From positions 1 to 63,721 of the forward strand of contig CAUJJI010000046.1 of assembly GCA_963205265.1 (NCBI GenBank): 63,721 nt of DNA, in the 5' to 3' direction. Each line of letters opens with the position of its first letter. Within the stretch, counting starts at the first letter, position 1. The position numbers were made by a program, and so were the translations under genes. Positions 1-9,046 of the stretch are shown piece after piece. The notes under the pieces are model-generated. The model saw only the letters and a program-made list of their open reading frames with translations. It searched no databases and had not been told where the DNA came from. The DNA is from Pseudomonadota bacterium (GTDB lineage: Bacteria; Pseudomonadota; Alphaproteobacteria; Sphingomonadales; Sphingomonadaceae).

Positions 1-642
1 GTTCGACCCGATCGGCCCCAGATCGGGCAAGCGAAACGGTGCGCCGTGATTCTCGCAGACGTAGCCGCGTCCCTCCCCGTCCATCAGTTCGACTCTGAAT
101 CGCAGGCCGCGGGGAATCAGCGCGAACTGGAGCGGAGACACTTCGATCACCCCCAGTTCGGTGACGATCCGCAAGCCCCCCCGCTGGGGCACGATCAAGA
201 GTTCGCCATCGGAACACTGGAAGGCGCGATCGATCATGGAACGCGATGCGGTGTAAAGATGCACGGTGCAGCCCATGCCGCGGGCCGGATCGCCGCTGCC
301 CGCGTAGGTTACCAGCCCATCGATGAAATCGACCGGCGCGGCGGGCGGGTCGAGCGGGTTCCAGCGCAGCCGGTTGGGCGAAGGTGGCACGTCATTCGGC
401 AGAACGGTGCGCAGCAACGGCGCGCCGTCATGGCGCCGGTAAGGAGGATGCGCTGCGCTTGGTCGCATCCTGTACAGCCAGGACCGCCTGTTCTCGTGAC
501 GCGGTGCCGTGAAAGCCGTACCCGAAAGCTGCTCGGCGTAGAGGCCATAGGGCACCTTCTGCGGCGAATTGCGGCCAACCGGCAAAGCGCCTGCGATGGC
601 TTCGCTTGCATGATGGTTGGCAAAGCCGGTGAGATAAGCCAT
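1..642 (-). CDS. hmgA: Homogentisate 1,2-dioxygenase, 3' end outside the window
   Basis: This enzyme opens the ring of homogentisate to maleylacetoacetate in cytosolic tyrosine breakdown. Only the N-terminal 214 residues are inside the window; the frame stays open to base 1, so the gene is cut by the window edge, not broken. The protein begins [15 protein letters not shown] and continues with [21 protein letters not shown], the typical opening of the family. The iron-binding C-terminal half is not visible. The start is the ATG at 640-642, 23 bases after the stop of hpd, so the two genes are almost certainly one transcript. HmgA uses the product of Hpd, which supports the assignment. Confidence 0.93.
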   Translation of the reverse strand, partial: MAYLTGFANHHASEAIAGALPVGRNSPQKVPYGLYAEQLSGTAFTAPRHENRRSWLYRMRPSAAHPPYRRHDGAPLLRTVLPNDVPPSPNRLRWNPLDPPAAPVDFIDGLVTYAGSGDPARGMGCTVHLYTASRSMIDRAFQCSDGELLIVPQRGGLRIVTELGVIEVSPLQFALIPRGLRFRVELMDGEGRGYVCENHGAPFRLPDLGPIGSN

Positions 643-665
643 CCGATCCTCCGCTGCGTGTCGCA

Positions 666-1748
666 TCATCCATCGACCGAGATGATGCCGCGGCGGATCT
701 GGTCAAGCTCGATGCTTTCGAACAAGGCCTGGAAGTTGCCGTTGCCGAAGCCCTCGTTGCCCTTGCGCTGGATGATCTCGAAGAAGATCGGGCCGAACAT
801 GGGCTCCGTGAAGATCTGGAGCAGCAGGCCTTCCCCGGTCTCGACGCTGCCGTCGATCAAGATGCGGTTGCGCTTCAGCCTCTCGAGGTTCTCGCCATGG
901 CCCGGCACCCGTGCGTCGACGAGCTCGTAATAGGTCTCGATCGTGTCCTGCAGCAGAACGCCGCGCCGGCGCAGTTTCTCGACCGTCGCGTAGATATCCG
1001 TCGCGGTCAGTGCGAGGTGCTGGATGCCTTCGCCGTTGTATTCCCGGATGAACTCCTCGATCTGGCTCTTGTCGTCCTTGCTCTCGTTCAGAGGGATGCG
1101 GATCGCCCGGTCGGGAGCGATCATCGCCTGGCTGAACAGTCCGGTCGCCTGCCCTTCGATGTCGAAGTATTTCTGCTCCTCGAAGTTGAAGAGTGTGCGG
1201 TAGAACTCGCTCCACACCCGCATCTGCCCGCGGCGAACGTTGTGCGTCAGGTGGTCCAGGACGTCGAGCCCGACGCTGTTCGCGGCCTCGGCATCGCGCC
1301 AGCCCGGAAATTCCGCCCAGCCTCGATAAGGATCTTCGCCGTCCTTGACGAAGTAGAGGTAGGAACCGCCGATCCCCTGGATGACGGTGTCGTTTTCACT
1401 CGCGCGCTTCGCCCCGTGCCGCAGCGCCCATTCCTTCGCCGATTCCGGATCGGCGACCCGAAAGGCCATGGCGCTGGCGGAAGGGCCATGCATGCCGCGA
1501 AATGCGGCGACGCGGCCGGCCTCATCGCGATTGAGCATCAGATTGATGCGCCCCTGCTTGTAGCGCGTGATGTTCTTCGTGGGATGGCGGTGCGTTGCCG
1601 TGAAGCCGAGCTGTTCGAACTGAAGGGCCATGGCCTCGGGTTCGGGCGAGGTGAACTCCACGAATTCGAAGCCATTGAGGCCCAGCGGGTTCTCGCGCGA
1701 GACGGCAGGCGGCTGCACGGTGGGCGGCATGTCAGGGACGGACGACAT
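666..1748 (-). CDS. hpd: 4-hydroxyphenylpyruvate dioxygenase
   Basis: Converts 4-hydroxyphenylpyruvate to homogentisate with Fe(II) and O2. The 360-residue product has the usual length and two VOC half-domains. The expected iron ligands are visible: His166 in LDHLTHN, His244 in GIQHLAL and Glu324 in FFEIIQRKG, followed by the C-terminal [15 protein letters not shown] signature. The ATG at 1748 was chosen because it is preceded by an AGGA sequence and matches the family N-terminus; the frame is open about 50 codons further upstream but that part looks like noncoding sequence. It lies between phhA and hmgA in pathway order. Confidence 0.95.
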   Translation of the reverse strand: MSSVPDMPPTVQPPAVSRENPLGLNGFEFVEFTSPEPEAMALQFEQLGFTATHRHPTKNITRYKQGRINLMLNRDEAGRVAAFRGMHGPSASAMAFRVADPESAKEWALRHGAKRASENDTVIQGIGGSYLYFVKDGEDPYRGWAEFPGWRDAEAANSVGLDVLDHLTHNVRRGQMRVWSEFYRTLFNFEEQKYFDIEGQATGLFSQAMIAPDRAIRIPLNESKDDKSQIEEFIREYNGEGIQHLALTATDIYATVEKLRRRGVLLQDTIETYYELVDARVPGHGENLERLKRNRILIDGSVETGEGLLLQIFTEPMFGPIFFEIIQRKGNEGFGNGNFQALFESIELDQIRRGIISVDG

Positions 1749-1907
1749 CGGATGTGTTCCTGTGTTCGAGATGAATGCCGAGAGCGGCGGCAAAGCGGGC
1801 GATGGTGAGGTGAGTGAGCCCGGCAATGCCGATGCGCCCATCGCAGGCAGGTCGATTCCGTGCTCCTCGCGCGGCGAACCGATCGGCAAACGGCAACGCA
1901 TGCAGGG

Positions 1908-2774
1908 TCATGAGCGACGCCCGCCTGCCGCGGCGTAGGCCTGCGTTCCCAGCGTAAAGACGCGGTCGGTCGGCAGGACGGCTGCGACCGGGATGTCGGG
2001 CAGGTCCTGGAGTTCGGCATAGACCGGCGCGAAATCGGTCTGCGCCGTCCGCCGCAGCAGGTCCTCGAAGCTGTCGACGACGAAATAGGTCTGTTGGTAG
2101 TCGTCGATGCGATAGGGCGTCCGCATCAGTCGCTCGAGCTCGAAGCCCAGGCGGTTCGGCGACGGATCGTCGAGCGCGAACCGCGATTCGCCGAACGACG
2201 AGACGATGCCGGCGCCATAGACCCTGAGCCCGTCGTCCTGCTGGATCAGCCCGAACTCGACCGTGTACCAGTAGAGCCGCGCGAGCCGGTCGATGGCGCG
2301 AAGACCGCCGGCTCTGAGGCCACCCTCGCCATAGGCCTGCATGTAGTCTGCGAAGACGGGGTGAGCGAGCAGCGGAACGTGGCCAAAGACGTCGTGGAAG
2401 ACGTCCGGCTCCTGCAAATAGTCGATCTGCTCGGGTCTGCGGATGAAGCGTCCGGCGACGAAGCGACGATCGGCAAGGTGCCGGAAGAAGACCTCGTCGG
2501 GCACGAGGCCAGGCACGGCGACGACCTGCCAGCCCGTCGCCCTCATCAGCCGGTCGGACAGTTCCTCGAAGTCGGGAATCCCCGGCCGTGACATCCGGAG
2601 AATGTCGAGCCCCTCGAGAAATTCAGGAACGACGCGGCCGGGGAGCATCTTGGCCTGCCGCGCGAAGAGCCGGTCCCACATGGCGTGCTCGGCCGGGCCG
2701 TAGCGGTCCCAGTCCTGCGAAATCGTCCAGTCTTCTGCCGCTTCGGCCGGCCGCTGCAGGGTCGATGGCTTCAT
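1908..2774 (-). CDS. phhA: Phenylalanine 4-monooxygenase
   Basis: Hydroxylates phenylalanine to tyrosine using a pterin cofactor and non-haem iron. The 288-residue product is a single catalytic domain without the regulatory ACT domain of animal enzymes, as usual for bacteria. Iron ligands are visible as His127 and His132 in EPDVFHDVFGHVPLL and Glu173 in YWYTVEFGL. It is the first gene of a minus-strand set phhA-hpd-hmgA, with a 159-base gap before hpd. A tyrosine aminotransferase, needed between PhhA and Hpd, is not in the window. It is transcribed away from an Lrp/AsnC regulator, the likely controller. Confidence 0.95.
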   Translation of the reverse strand: MKPSTLQRPAEAAEDWTISQDWDRYGPAEHAMWDRLFARQAKMLPGRVVPEFLEGLDILRMSRPGIPDFEELSDRLMRATGWQVVAVPGLVPDEVFFRHLADRRFVAGRFIRRPEQIDYLQEPDVFHDVFGHVPLLAHPVFADYMQAYGEGGLRAGGLRAIDRLARLYWYTVEFGLIQQDDGLRVYGAGIVSSFGESRFALDDPSPNRLGFELERLMRTPYRIDDYQQTYFVVDSFEDLLRRTAQTDFAPVYAELQDLPDIPVAAVLPTDRVFTLGTQAYAAAGGRRS

Positions 2775-2838
2775 CCGCGCAGCATGCCAGCATCCCGCCG
2801 CGAGTTCTTTTCAAATTTTGTGGATTCAGCACCTATTA

Positions 2839-2854
2839 TGAATTATGCAATTCA
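2839..2854. promoter_or_regulatory. Palindrome between phhA and the Lrp-type regulator
   Basis: The 104-base divergent gap is AT-rich compared with its surroundings and contains TGAATT-ATGC-AATTCA, a perfect 6-bp inverted repeat. It sits about 25 bases before the regulator ATG and 65 bases before phhA. Lrp/AsnC proteins commonly bind short AT-rich palindromes next to their own gene, so this is the best operator candidate; the role is inferred. Confidence 0.45.
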
Positions 2855-2878
2855 ACTTCTCCCCAATGGTGAAACATC

Positions 2879-3337
2879 ATGAAACTGGATGCGATCGACC
2901 GGCGAATCCTGGACCAGCTCCAGTCCGATGCCTCGCTAAGCCATGCCGAGCTGGCGGAGCGCGTCGGCAGTTCGTCGGCATCGTGCTGGCGGCGGGTGAA
3001 GGCGCTCGAGGCCACAGGCGTGCTCGGCCCGGCCGTGCGCCTGCTCGATCCCGAGCAGCTGGGGCGCAGCGTCAATGTGTTCTGCAACGTGCGCGTGCGC
3101 AGCCACGCGCGCGAGGCGCGCAGCAGCTTCGAGGACTTCGTCCGGGAGCGGCGCGAGATCATGGAGTGCTATTCGATGTCGGGCGACTGGGACTACCTCC
3201 TGCGCGTCGTGGCCGCCGATGTCGCGGACTATGAGCGCTTTCTGATGAAAGTCCTGCTCGACCACCCCTCGGTCGGCGGCGCCTCGTCGCACTTCGCGCT
3301 CTCGCAGACCAAGTACACGACCGCCCTGCCGACCTGA
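2879..3337 (+). CDS. Lrp/AsnC family transcriptional regulator
   Basis: The 152-residue protein has the standard layout: an N-terminal winged helix-turn-helix (about residues 1-60, MKLDAIDRRILDQLQ onward, with HAELAERVGSSSASCWRRVKALE as the recognition region) and a C-terminal RAM ligand-binding domain (about 70-145, ending in SSHFALSQTKYTTALP). Proteins of this class sense amino acids as octamers or dimers. Its divergent position next to phhA suggests that it controls phenylalanine/tyrosine catabolism, as PhhR-type or Lrp-type regulators do elsewhere. The effector is not evident from sequence. Confidence 0.9.
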   Translation: MKLDAIDRRILDQLQSDASLSHAELAERVGSSSASCWRRVKALEATGVLGPAVRLLDPEQLGRSVNVFCNVRVRSHAREARSSFEDFVRERREIMECYSMSGDWDYLLRVVAADVADYERFLMKVLLDHPSVGGASSHFALSQTKYTTALPT

Positions 3338-3618
3338 TTCCCGGTCGCGCGCCATCGACGACCGACTTCCACAACCGGCCGGTAAGCTTCGGCTCGTCAC
3401 GGATGGCTTCCTGGCCTTTCCGGCAAAGCCGTGCCTGGCGGACACACTGAGGCGAGGCCATTTATGCTCCCTCGGGCCCAGTCCTACGCCGTAATATACG
3501 CGATCGGCCATTTTGCAGTTTGGACGCCACAAAAGTCGCCCTGACGGTCGATCCGGCACAGCCCCAGCCGTGCGACTTCCTTGCCTGCGAACAGAGGCAA
3601 GCTTACTCCGGAGTTGAT
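3338..3618. other. Noncoding stretch upstream of TonB receptor 1
   Basis: No convincing gene is present between the Lrp-type regulator and the receptor. The notable element is a perfect 7-bp hairpin, CTTGCCT-GCGAACAG-AGGCAAG, at 3580-3601, just before the operator-like site at 3619-3633. It could be a second regulatory site or part of the mRNA leader. Confidence 0.4.
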
Positions 3619-3633
3619 TTTGGTCAGGCCAAT
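3619..3633. promoter_or_regulatory. Operator-like site A (TTTGGTCAGGCCAAT)
   Basis: This matches 14 of 15 positions of the palindrome that overlaps the start of the hexuronate gntR gene (44655-44669). It lies 43 bases before the receptor ATG, where a repressor would block transcription. The binding protein is inferred from the shared motif. Confidence 0.6.
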
Positions 3634-3676
3634 ACGACCGTCAACTGGGTATTCCTGGTCGATGCGGGGAGGATAT

Positions 3677-6496
3677 ATGAAGGTTACAGGCATTTCCGCT
3701 GTCCGGCGGGTCATTCTGGCAAGTGCAGCGACACTCGCGCTCGCGCCATCGGCCGCTTTTGCGCAGGACGCGAGCGACGCCGAGAACGAAGAAGTCGACG
3801 AAATCGTCGTGACCGGCACGATCCTGCGTGGCGTGGCGCCGGTTGGCTCGCAGCTGATCAGCGTCGGCGCCGAGAAAGTGCAGTCTCAGGGCGCAACGAC
3901 AGCCAACGAGCTTATGGCGACGGTGCCCCAGGTCAGCAACCTGTTCAACAATGTCCCCACCGCCCGGCTTGGCGTGGCGTCGAACCAGATCCAGGTCGTA
4001 CGCCCGAACCTGCGCAATCTTGCCAATGAGACGAGTTCGTCGGCTTCCACCCTGGTCATGTTCGACGGGCACCGCATCGCCTCGGTCGGGGTGACGCAAA
4101 ACGCAGTCGATCCCGATCTCATTCCGACGCTTGCCATCGAGCGGGTCGAAGTGGTCACCGATGGCGGCTCGGCCACTTACGGATCCGACGCGGTCGGCGG
4201 CGTAATCAACTTCATTACCCGCAAGCGCTTCGACGGCGCCAAGGTCCAGGCGCGCTACGGCTTTGCCGACAACTACTACCAGGTCGACGCAGGCGCGATC
4301 GTCGGCAAGGACTGGGAGACCGGGTCGATCTTTGCCGCCTACAACTATCAGCACAACGACGCGATCTTCGGGCGCGACCGTGGCTTCGTTCGCGACGTCG
4401 ACTGGCTCTCTGCGAATTTGACCCCGCGTGGCCGCTTCTGCTCGCCGGGCAACGTCCAGATGGGCCTCAACATGTTCGCCCTGCCCGGCCTGACCTCTAC
4501 CGCGCCGAACACATGCGACGAATCCGACGACAGGACGGTCGTCCCTCGCAGCACGCGCCACAGCGCGCTGGTCGGCCTGCACCAGGATCTTGCCGACTGG
4601 CTGACGGTGGACGTTCGCGCATTCTACGGCGAACGCACATCGGAATCCCTCGCCCCCTGGCGCGGTTCGACGACCGTGACGGGCGGCTCGAGCGCCACCA
4701 ATACCCGCCAGTTCTACTACACCCCTGTGGCCGGGCAGAGCGCAACGGCGAACCAGACTGTGTTCTTCACTTTCGCGCCGCTGCTCGGCACCAATTCGCT
4801 GGTGTCGGGATCGTCGTTCAAGGAATGGGGGACAAACGCCGAATTCGCCGCCAGGCTCACCGACAACTGGCAGTTGCGCACGCTGTTCAACTATAGCGAG
4901 AGCCGGAGCGAGTATCATATCCCGATCCTCAATCAGACCCTGCTCACGCAATTCAGCCGCAGCACTGCGGCGGCGACGGCGATCAACTTCTACAATCCTT
5001 CCGCCGCCGACCTGCCGCTTATCCAGCGGCTGATCGATACCGAGAACGGTGGCCAGGGCAAGGAATCGCTGTTCAATGCAAGAGCCATCATCGACGGCTC
5101 GCTGTTCACCTTGCCGGGCGGCGATGTGAAGGTTGCCGCGGGCTACGAATACATGAAGGACCGGTTCCAGCAGCGCGTTGCACCGGTCGACCAGCCGATC
5201 GGCGCCATTCGCGATGTCGCCTACTCACCGTACAGCCGCAGCATCAACTCGGTATTCGGCGAACTGCAGGTGCCGATCGTCGGCGCCGACAATCGCTCCA
5301 GCCTCGTCCATGAACTGACCTTGTCGGGATCGGTGCGTTACGATCACTTCAGTGACTTTGGCAGCACGACCAATCCCAAGGTAGGCCTGAACTTCAAGCC
5401 GGCTTCCTGGCTGGGCTTCCGCGGCAACTACAGCACGTCCTTCAACGCACCCTCGCCGGTCGACCAGCTGGGCAGCTTGCGCAATACGGCCCAGTTCTTT
5501 CCGATCAATGCCTTTGTAAGGCCGGGTGACACCCCCACCGTGACGGGTACGGTAGCGCTGCAGGGCTCCAATCCGGGCCTTACCCCACAAACGGCCAAGA
5601 GCTATTCAATCGGTGTGGACATCGATCCGCCCGTCGTGCCTGGCCTGCGGATTTCCGCGAACTACTACAATGTAAAGTTCAAGGATATCATTCGCCAGCC
5701 GTCACCCAACTCGACGATCTTCGTCAACTTCCCGAACAACGTGCTGGCAAATGTCGGTGGCGTGACGATCGCCCAGCTGCAGGAATTCCTGAATGGCTCC
5801 GGCGCTCCCAATGCTGCTGCCACACTGGCGAGCACGCTTGGGCGCTGCAACACGACCACGAACGTCTGCAACATCTACGAACTCGTGGATTTCCGTCAGG
5901 GCAACTACGGAACAGTCAACATCGAAGGGATCGATTTCGCGGCCAATTATCGGAGCAACACCAGCTTCGGCGGCATCGACTTCGCGGTTTCCGGCAACTA
6001 TGCCCTGAGCCGCAAGAGCCAGACCGGAGTCGGGGCTCCGGTGATCAACGATCTCAAGGCCGTCAATGTCGTCCTGCCGAATGGCTCGCGGCTGGTCAGC
6101 GACGCGGTGAGCCGCCTGCAGCTCCAGGCGGTCCTCGGTGCCGATATCGGCAATTTCCGGGCCCAAGCCACGCTCAACCACAACGGCGGCTATGACCTGG
6201 TCCGTTGCGACGCGACGACGACACCGGCCTGCCTCGCATCGACGACCGGCGTCGCGACTGCGAACGGGCAGCCACAGGATCGGGTGAAGGCCTTCAACAC
6301 GGTCAACCTGTTCTTCAAATACGCCTTCCCGGGCGACGGCCTCGTGCTGCGTGACCTGGAACTGACCTTGAACGTCAACAACGTGTTCGATCAGGATCCG
6401 CCCTTGCTCAAGCGCGTCGCCGCCAGCACGCCCGGCTACGCCAATGGCTTCACGCTGGGACGGTTGATTCAGGTAGGCCTGGCCAAGAAGTTCTGA
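3677..6496 (+). CDS. TonB-dependent outer-membrane receptor 1
   Basis: A 939-residue outer-membrane transporter. It has a signal peptide (about 1-30, cleaved after AFAQ), a TonB-box-like DEIVVTG at about 41-47, a plug domain with the ERVEVVTDGGSATYGSDAVGG signature, and a long beta-barrel ending in a terminal aromatic residue (VGLAKKF). The ATG at 3677 follows a strong GGGGAGGA ribosome-binding site; an open extension upstream lacks one. The substrate cannot be read from sequence. Its operator-like site and its setting beside uronic-acid glycosidases suggest an oligosaccharide or glycoside. An AraC regulator lies convergently downstream, separated by a terminator hairpin. Confidence 0.93.
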   Translation: MKVTGISAVRRVILASAATLALAPSAAFAQDASDAENEEVDEIVVTGTILRGVAPVGSQLISVGAEKVQSQGATTANELMATVPQVSNLFNNVPTARLGVASNQIQVVRPNLRNLANETSSSASTLVMFDGHRIASVGVTQNAVDPDLIPTLAIERVEVVTDGGSATYGSDAVGGVINFITRKRFDGAKVQARYGFADNYYQVDAGAIVGKDWETGSIFAAYNYQHNDAIFGRDRGFVRDVDWLSANLTPRGRFCSPGNVQMGLNMFALPGLTSTAPNTCDESDDRTVVPRSTRHSALVGLHQDLADWLTVDVRAFYGERTSESLAPWRGSTTVTGGSSATNTRQFYYTPVAGQSATANQTVFFTFAPLLGTNSLVSGSSFKEWGTNAEFAARLTDNWQLRTLFNYSESRSEYHIPILNQTLLTQFSRSTAAATAINFYNPSAADLPLIQRLIDTENGGQGKESLFNARAIIDGSLFTLPGGDVKVAAGYEYMKDRFQQRVAPVDQPIGAIRDVAYSPYSRSINSVFGELQVPIVGADNRSSLVHELTLSGSVRYDHFSDFGSTTNPKVGLNFKPASWLGFRGNYSTSFNAPSPVDQLGSLRNTAQFFPINAFVRPGDTPTVTGTVALQGSNPGLTPQTAKSYSIGVDIDPPVVPGLRISANYYNVKFKDIIRQPSPNSTIFVNFPNNVLANVGGVTIAQLQEFLNGSGAPNAAATLASTLGRCNTTTNVCNIYELVDFRQGNYGTVNIEGIDFAANYRSNTSFGGIDFAVSGNYALSRKSQTGVGAPVINDLKAVNVVLPNGSRLVSDAVSRLQLQAVLGADIGNFRAQATLNHNGGYDLVRCDATTTPACLASTTGVATANGQPQDRVKAFNTVNLFFKYAFPGDGLVLRDLELTLNVNNVFDQDPPLLKRVAASTPGYANGFTLGRLIQVGLAKKF

Positions 6497-6517
6497 TCGG
6501 CCATCAGCATCCAAAAG

Positions 6518-6554
6518 AGGGAACCGGGCGGCGCGGTGCCGTCCGCTTCCCTTT
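6518..6554 (+). terminator. Terminator-like hairpin after TonB receptor 1
   Basis: AGGGAA at 6518-6523 pairs with TTCCCT at 6547-6552. An inner GGGCGGC/GCCGTCC pairing extends the stem, and the sequence ends in a short T run. It sits between convergent genes. Confidence 0.6.
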
Positions 6555-6569
6555 CACTTGGATGCCGGC

Positions 6570-7481
6570 CTATCCAATCGTCAGGCGCTTGCGGAACTGT
6601 CCGGGTGTCGTGCCGGTGGCACGCCGAAAGGCAGCCGTGAAGCTCGATTGCGTCGAAAAGCCCAGGGCCGATGCGATCTCCGCTATCGGCTGGTTGGTGT
6701 AAAGCCGGCGCTTGGCAGACTCGATCCGCGACTGGGCGAGGTAATAGCTCACCGTGCAGCCTCTCGTCGTCCTGAAGGCCCGGCTGAACTGGCGGATGGA
6801 GAGGCGGCACAAAGCGGCGAGTTCAGCGGCAGTGGGGTAAGTCCCCGTGGGATCGGAAATTCGTTCGTCGATGGCGCGCAGGCGCCAGCTGGCAAGTCCA
6901 CCCTTGGTGTCCGGCTCGTTGGTCGCGACCAGGAATCTTGCCAGTTCAATGGCAATCTGATCGACAATGGCCTCGCTCAATTCCCGGCTGCCGCGCTGGG
7001 GATTTCTCAGCTCTTGGCTGAGGCGCATCATCAGCTGCTGGATCGCCTCGCTTCCCACGTGCAGCGCAGCGTCGAGGCGACGTTCGGTCCAGGCGAAGTC
7101 CGGCGGAAACCACTGCTCGACCGCATCTGCCTGGAGTTCGCAGATCAGCGAGGCATGCCGCCCGCCGGCACTGCGCAGTTCGAGCTGCTTGCGTGGCGGG
7201 AAGGCAACGAGCGACCCCATCTGCACGAAGCGCGACGCACTCCAGTGCTCGCAGTAGCGCGCCAGGGCATTGGGCCGGCGCGGCGTCAGGCACAGGTCGA
7301 TCCAGTAAACGTTTTCCCGGCGAAAGACGTTGCGGTCGGGTCCCGCATGATAGAGGCGAGCGAGAATCACATGGGCTTTCGAAAGAGCCAGTTCGGCATC
7401 GATTTCAAAGCGCTTGTCCCGCTCTCTGCCCTTGTCGACCAGCACCCACGAAGTCGAAGAACGGCCAATGTCCGCTGCCAT
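6570..7481 (-). CDS. AraC-family transcriptional regulator
   Basis: The 303-residue protein has an N-terminal sensor region without a recognisable catalytic motif and a C-terminal AraC DNA-binding domain of two helix-turn-helix units (about 205-300). The second unit contains the conserved IAEIASALGFSTQSSFTAAFRR and the closing GTTPGQFRKRL. It ends 74 bases from the 3' end of TonB receptor 1 and starts about 110 bases from the stop of the MBL gene upstream on the same strand. The natural candidates for its targets are the receptor and the MBL protein; the ligand is unknown. Confidence 0.88.
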   Translation of the reverse strand: MAADIGRSSTSWVLVDKGRERDKRFEIDAELALSKAHVILARLYHAGPDRNVFRRENVYWIDLCLTPRRPNALARYCEHWSASRFVQMGSLVAFPPRKQLELRSAGGRHASLICELQADAVEQWFPPDFAWTERRLDAALHVGSEAIQQLMMRLSQELRNPQRGSRELSEAIVDQIAIELARFLVATNEPDTKGGLASWRLRAIDERISDPTGTYPTAAELAALCRLSIRQFSRAFRTTRGCTVSYYLAQSRIESAKRRLYTNQPIAEIASALGFSTQSSFTAAFRRATGTTPGQFRKRLTIG

Positions 7482-7592
7482 GGTCCGGTCACCTCATAGG
7501 ACAGGCTGCAGTATAGCAAATTTCGGCAGTCGGACACATGGCCTGTTCCATAATCGTCGGAGGACAGGCCAGTGATGCTCGCTGCCCGGCTG

Positions 7593-8831
7593 TCAATCCA
7601 GGCCCAGGAGCTCGATTTCCGACGCGATCCACCGGCGCTCCCACAGGTTGCTCCCGCCGGTCTGATGATCGAGCAGCAGCAGCGCATCCCGCTTCACTTG
7701 CCGGGCTGCCAGCGAAGCGCCATCAGCGGCCAGCGCAATATCGAGCAAGTGCAATGCCTCGAGCGGCTCGCCACGCTGCACGAAGCGACTGGCCAGCTCG
7801 GCGATGCGCTCCGCCCCGCCGGCCAGTTCGGCCAGGGCCGGGGCGACGCCGGCGGAAGGCACGCCATAAAGCTCCGTGGTGCCCCGGGCGGGATCGAACC
7901 AGCCGGTATATTCGTGCCAGATCGCGCGGACGTTCCAGGCGAGCTTGCCGTACTCTTCGGTAAGCGTCAGCTCCGGCGGGGTCCGGATCTCGCGCATCAG
8001 GCTGCGCAGATCCGTTCCCGCGTTCATGCCCTCGATCGTCCGGTCGTGGACCCACTGCACGGAATCGGCGATCCGTCCGGTCTCGGCCCGGATGTGCTCC
8101 TCGCCCTCGATCACTTCATGGCCGGTGAGGATGCGGACGGGAGCAAGATCGCGAAGACGGCGCACCGAAGCGACGAACTCCATCGCAGACCGTGGCTTAT
8201 CCCCGCGCAAGGTATTGAGATTGGGCTGGTTGCCGAACAGCGGGCCGAACAGGTTGCCGACGATGGCGACGCGATCCTGCGGCAGCCAGACGATCAGCGC
8301 CGAACGCGTCTCGCCCCCCGGCGTCCAGATCAGTTCGAAGCGCCGCTCACCCAGTTCGAAGGCATGGCCCTCGTCGCCGACAAGCCGGTCGGGGGTGACC
8401 TCGACCGTCGGAACCATGTCCTCCGTACGACCGGTAATGGCTCCGAATATCCGGCGAGATCCCCGGCGGTAATGGGCGGAAAGCGCCTCGGCATCGGCCC
8501 GCTCGGCAGGATAGAGCCGGTGGGCGATCACTTCGTTTTCGGGGGTCTTGTAGACTTCCAGCCCGCCGTACTGGTTCGCATGGCTCTGCGTCAGCACGAT
8601 CTTCCGCACCGGATTGGCGGATACCGCAGCGAACAGCCCCTTGCCCCGCCGAGCATCGGCAAGTGTCCCCGCGTTGACCAGGACATCGCCCCCGGCCGTC
8701 GTAACCAGATAGGAATTGCCGATGCCCCGGCTTTCCCAGATGCCGTCGCCGCGGTCGATAGCGGCTGTCTGCTGCTGCCCCGAACGGACCATCTGGGCAG
8801 TGCGCAGGTTCTTGTCTGACAGGTCTTTCAT
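7593..8831 (-). CDS. MBL-fold, alkylsulfatase-like protein with a degenerate metal site
   Basis: The 412-residue protein resembles the SdsA1/BDS1 alkylsulfatase group in layout: an MBL domain followed by a dimerisation region, with the family landmark PNLNTLRGD. The metal site is not intact. Where active members have THxHxDHxGG, this protein reads TQSHANQYGG, so three of four ligands are changed. Glutamates of the active family before and at NLFGPLFGN also appear replaced by Ala and Gly. One later His (TGHEVIEG) remains. It may be a binding protein, a pseudo-enzyme or an enzyme of altered chemistry. The ATG at 8831 is preferred because of GGGTGG upstream; a GTG lies at 8840. No secretion signal is evident. 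It is divergent from a sulfotransferase gene. Confidence 0.75.
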   Translation of the reverse strand: MKDLSDKNLRTAQMVRSGQQQTAAIDRGDGIWESRGIGNSYLVTTAGGDVLVNAGTLADARRGKGLFAAVSANPVRKIVLTQSHANQYGGLEVYKTPENEVIAHRLYPAERADAEALSAHYRRGSRRIFGAITGRTEDMVPTVEVTPDRLVGDEGHAFELGERRFELIWTPGGETRSALIVWLPQDRVAIVGNLFGPLFGNQPNLNTLRGDKPRSAMEFVASVRRLRDLAPVRILTGHEVIEGEEHIRAETGRIADSVQWVHDRTIEGMNAGTDLRSLMREIRTPPELTLTEEYGKLAWNVRAIWHEYTGWFDPARGTTELYGVPSAGVAPALAELAGGAERIAELASRFVQRGEPLEALHLLDIALAADGASLAARQVKRDALLLLDHQTGGSNLWERRWIASEIELLGLD

Positions 8832-9046
8832 GGCGGCCACCCGGTATCCTCATCGATCGTGGCGAGTTTGCCTGCGCGCTTCGCCGCCTGGCAAGTTCGC
8901 TCCATCAGGCCTTGGCCATGACCGGACAATCATGGCCTATCCGAGATATAATGACGCCTGTCCGCTATCAGTGTGACTTGCGCACATCGGGCCGGCTGGC
9001 GATGCTTGCCACATTTGCCTGACCAATTTCCTGCATCGGAAGCGTG
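8832..9046. promoter_or_regulatory. Divergent intergenic region, MBL gene / sulfotransferase operon
   Basis: This region must hold promoters for both directions. A plus-strand TATAAT at 8947-8952 with a poor CGGACA 18 bases upstream is a possible promoter for the sulfotransferase operon. The operator-like site at 9013-9027 lies downstream of it. Confidence 0.35.
9013..9027. promoter_or_regulatory. Operator-like site B (ATTTGCCTGACCAAT)
   Basis: On the opposite strand this reads ATTGGTCAGGCAAAT, 14 of 15 positions identical to the site at 44655-44669. It ends 20 bases before the sulfotransferase ATG and so could control the plus-strand glycosidase operon. Confidence 0.6.
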
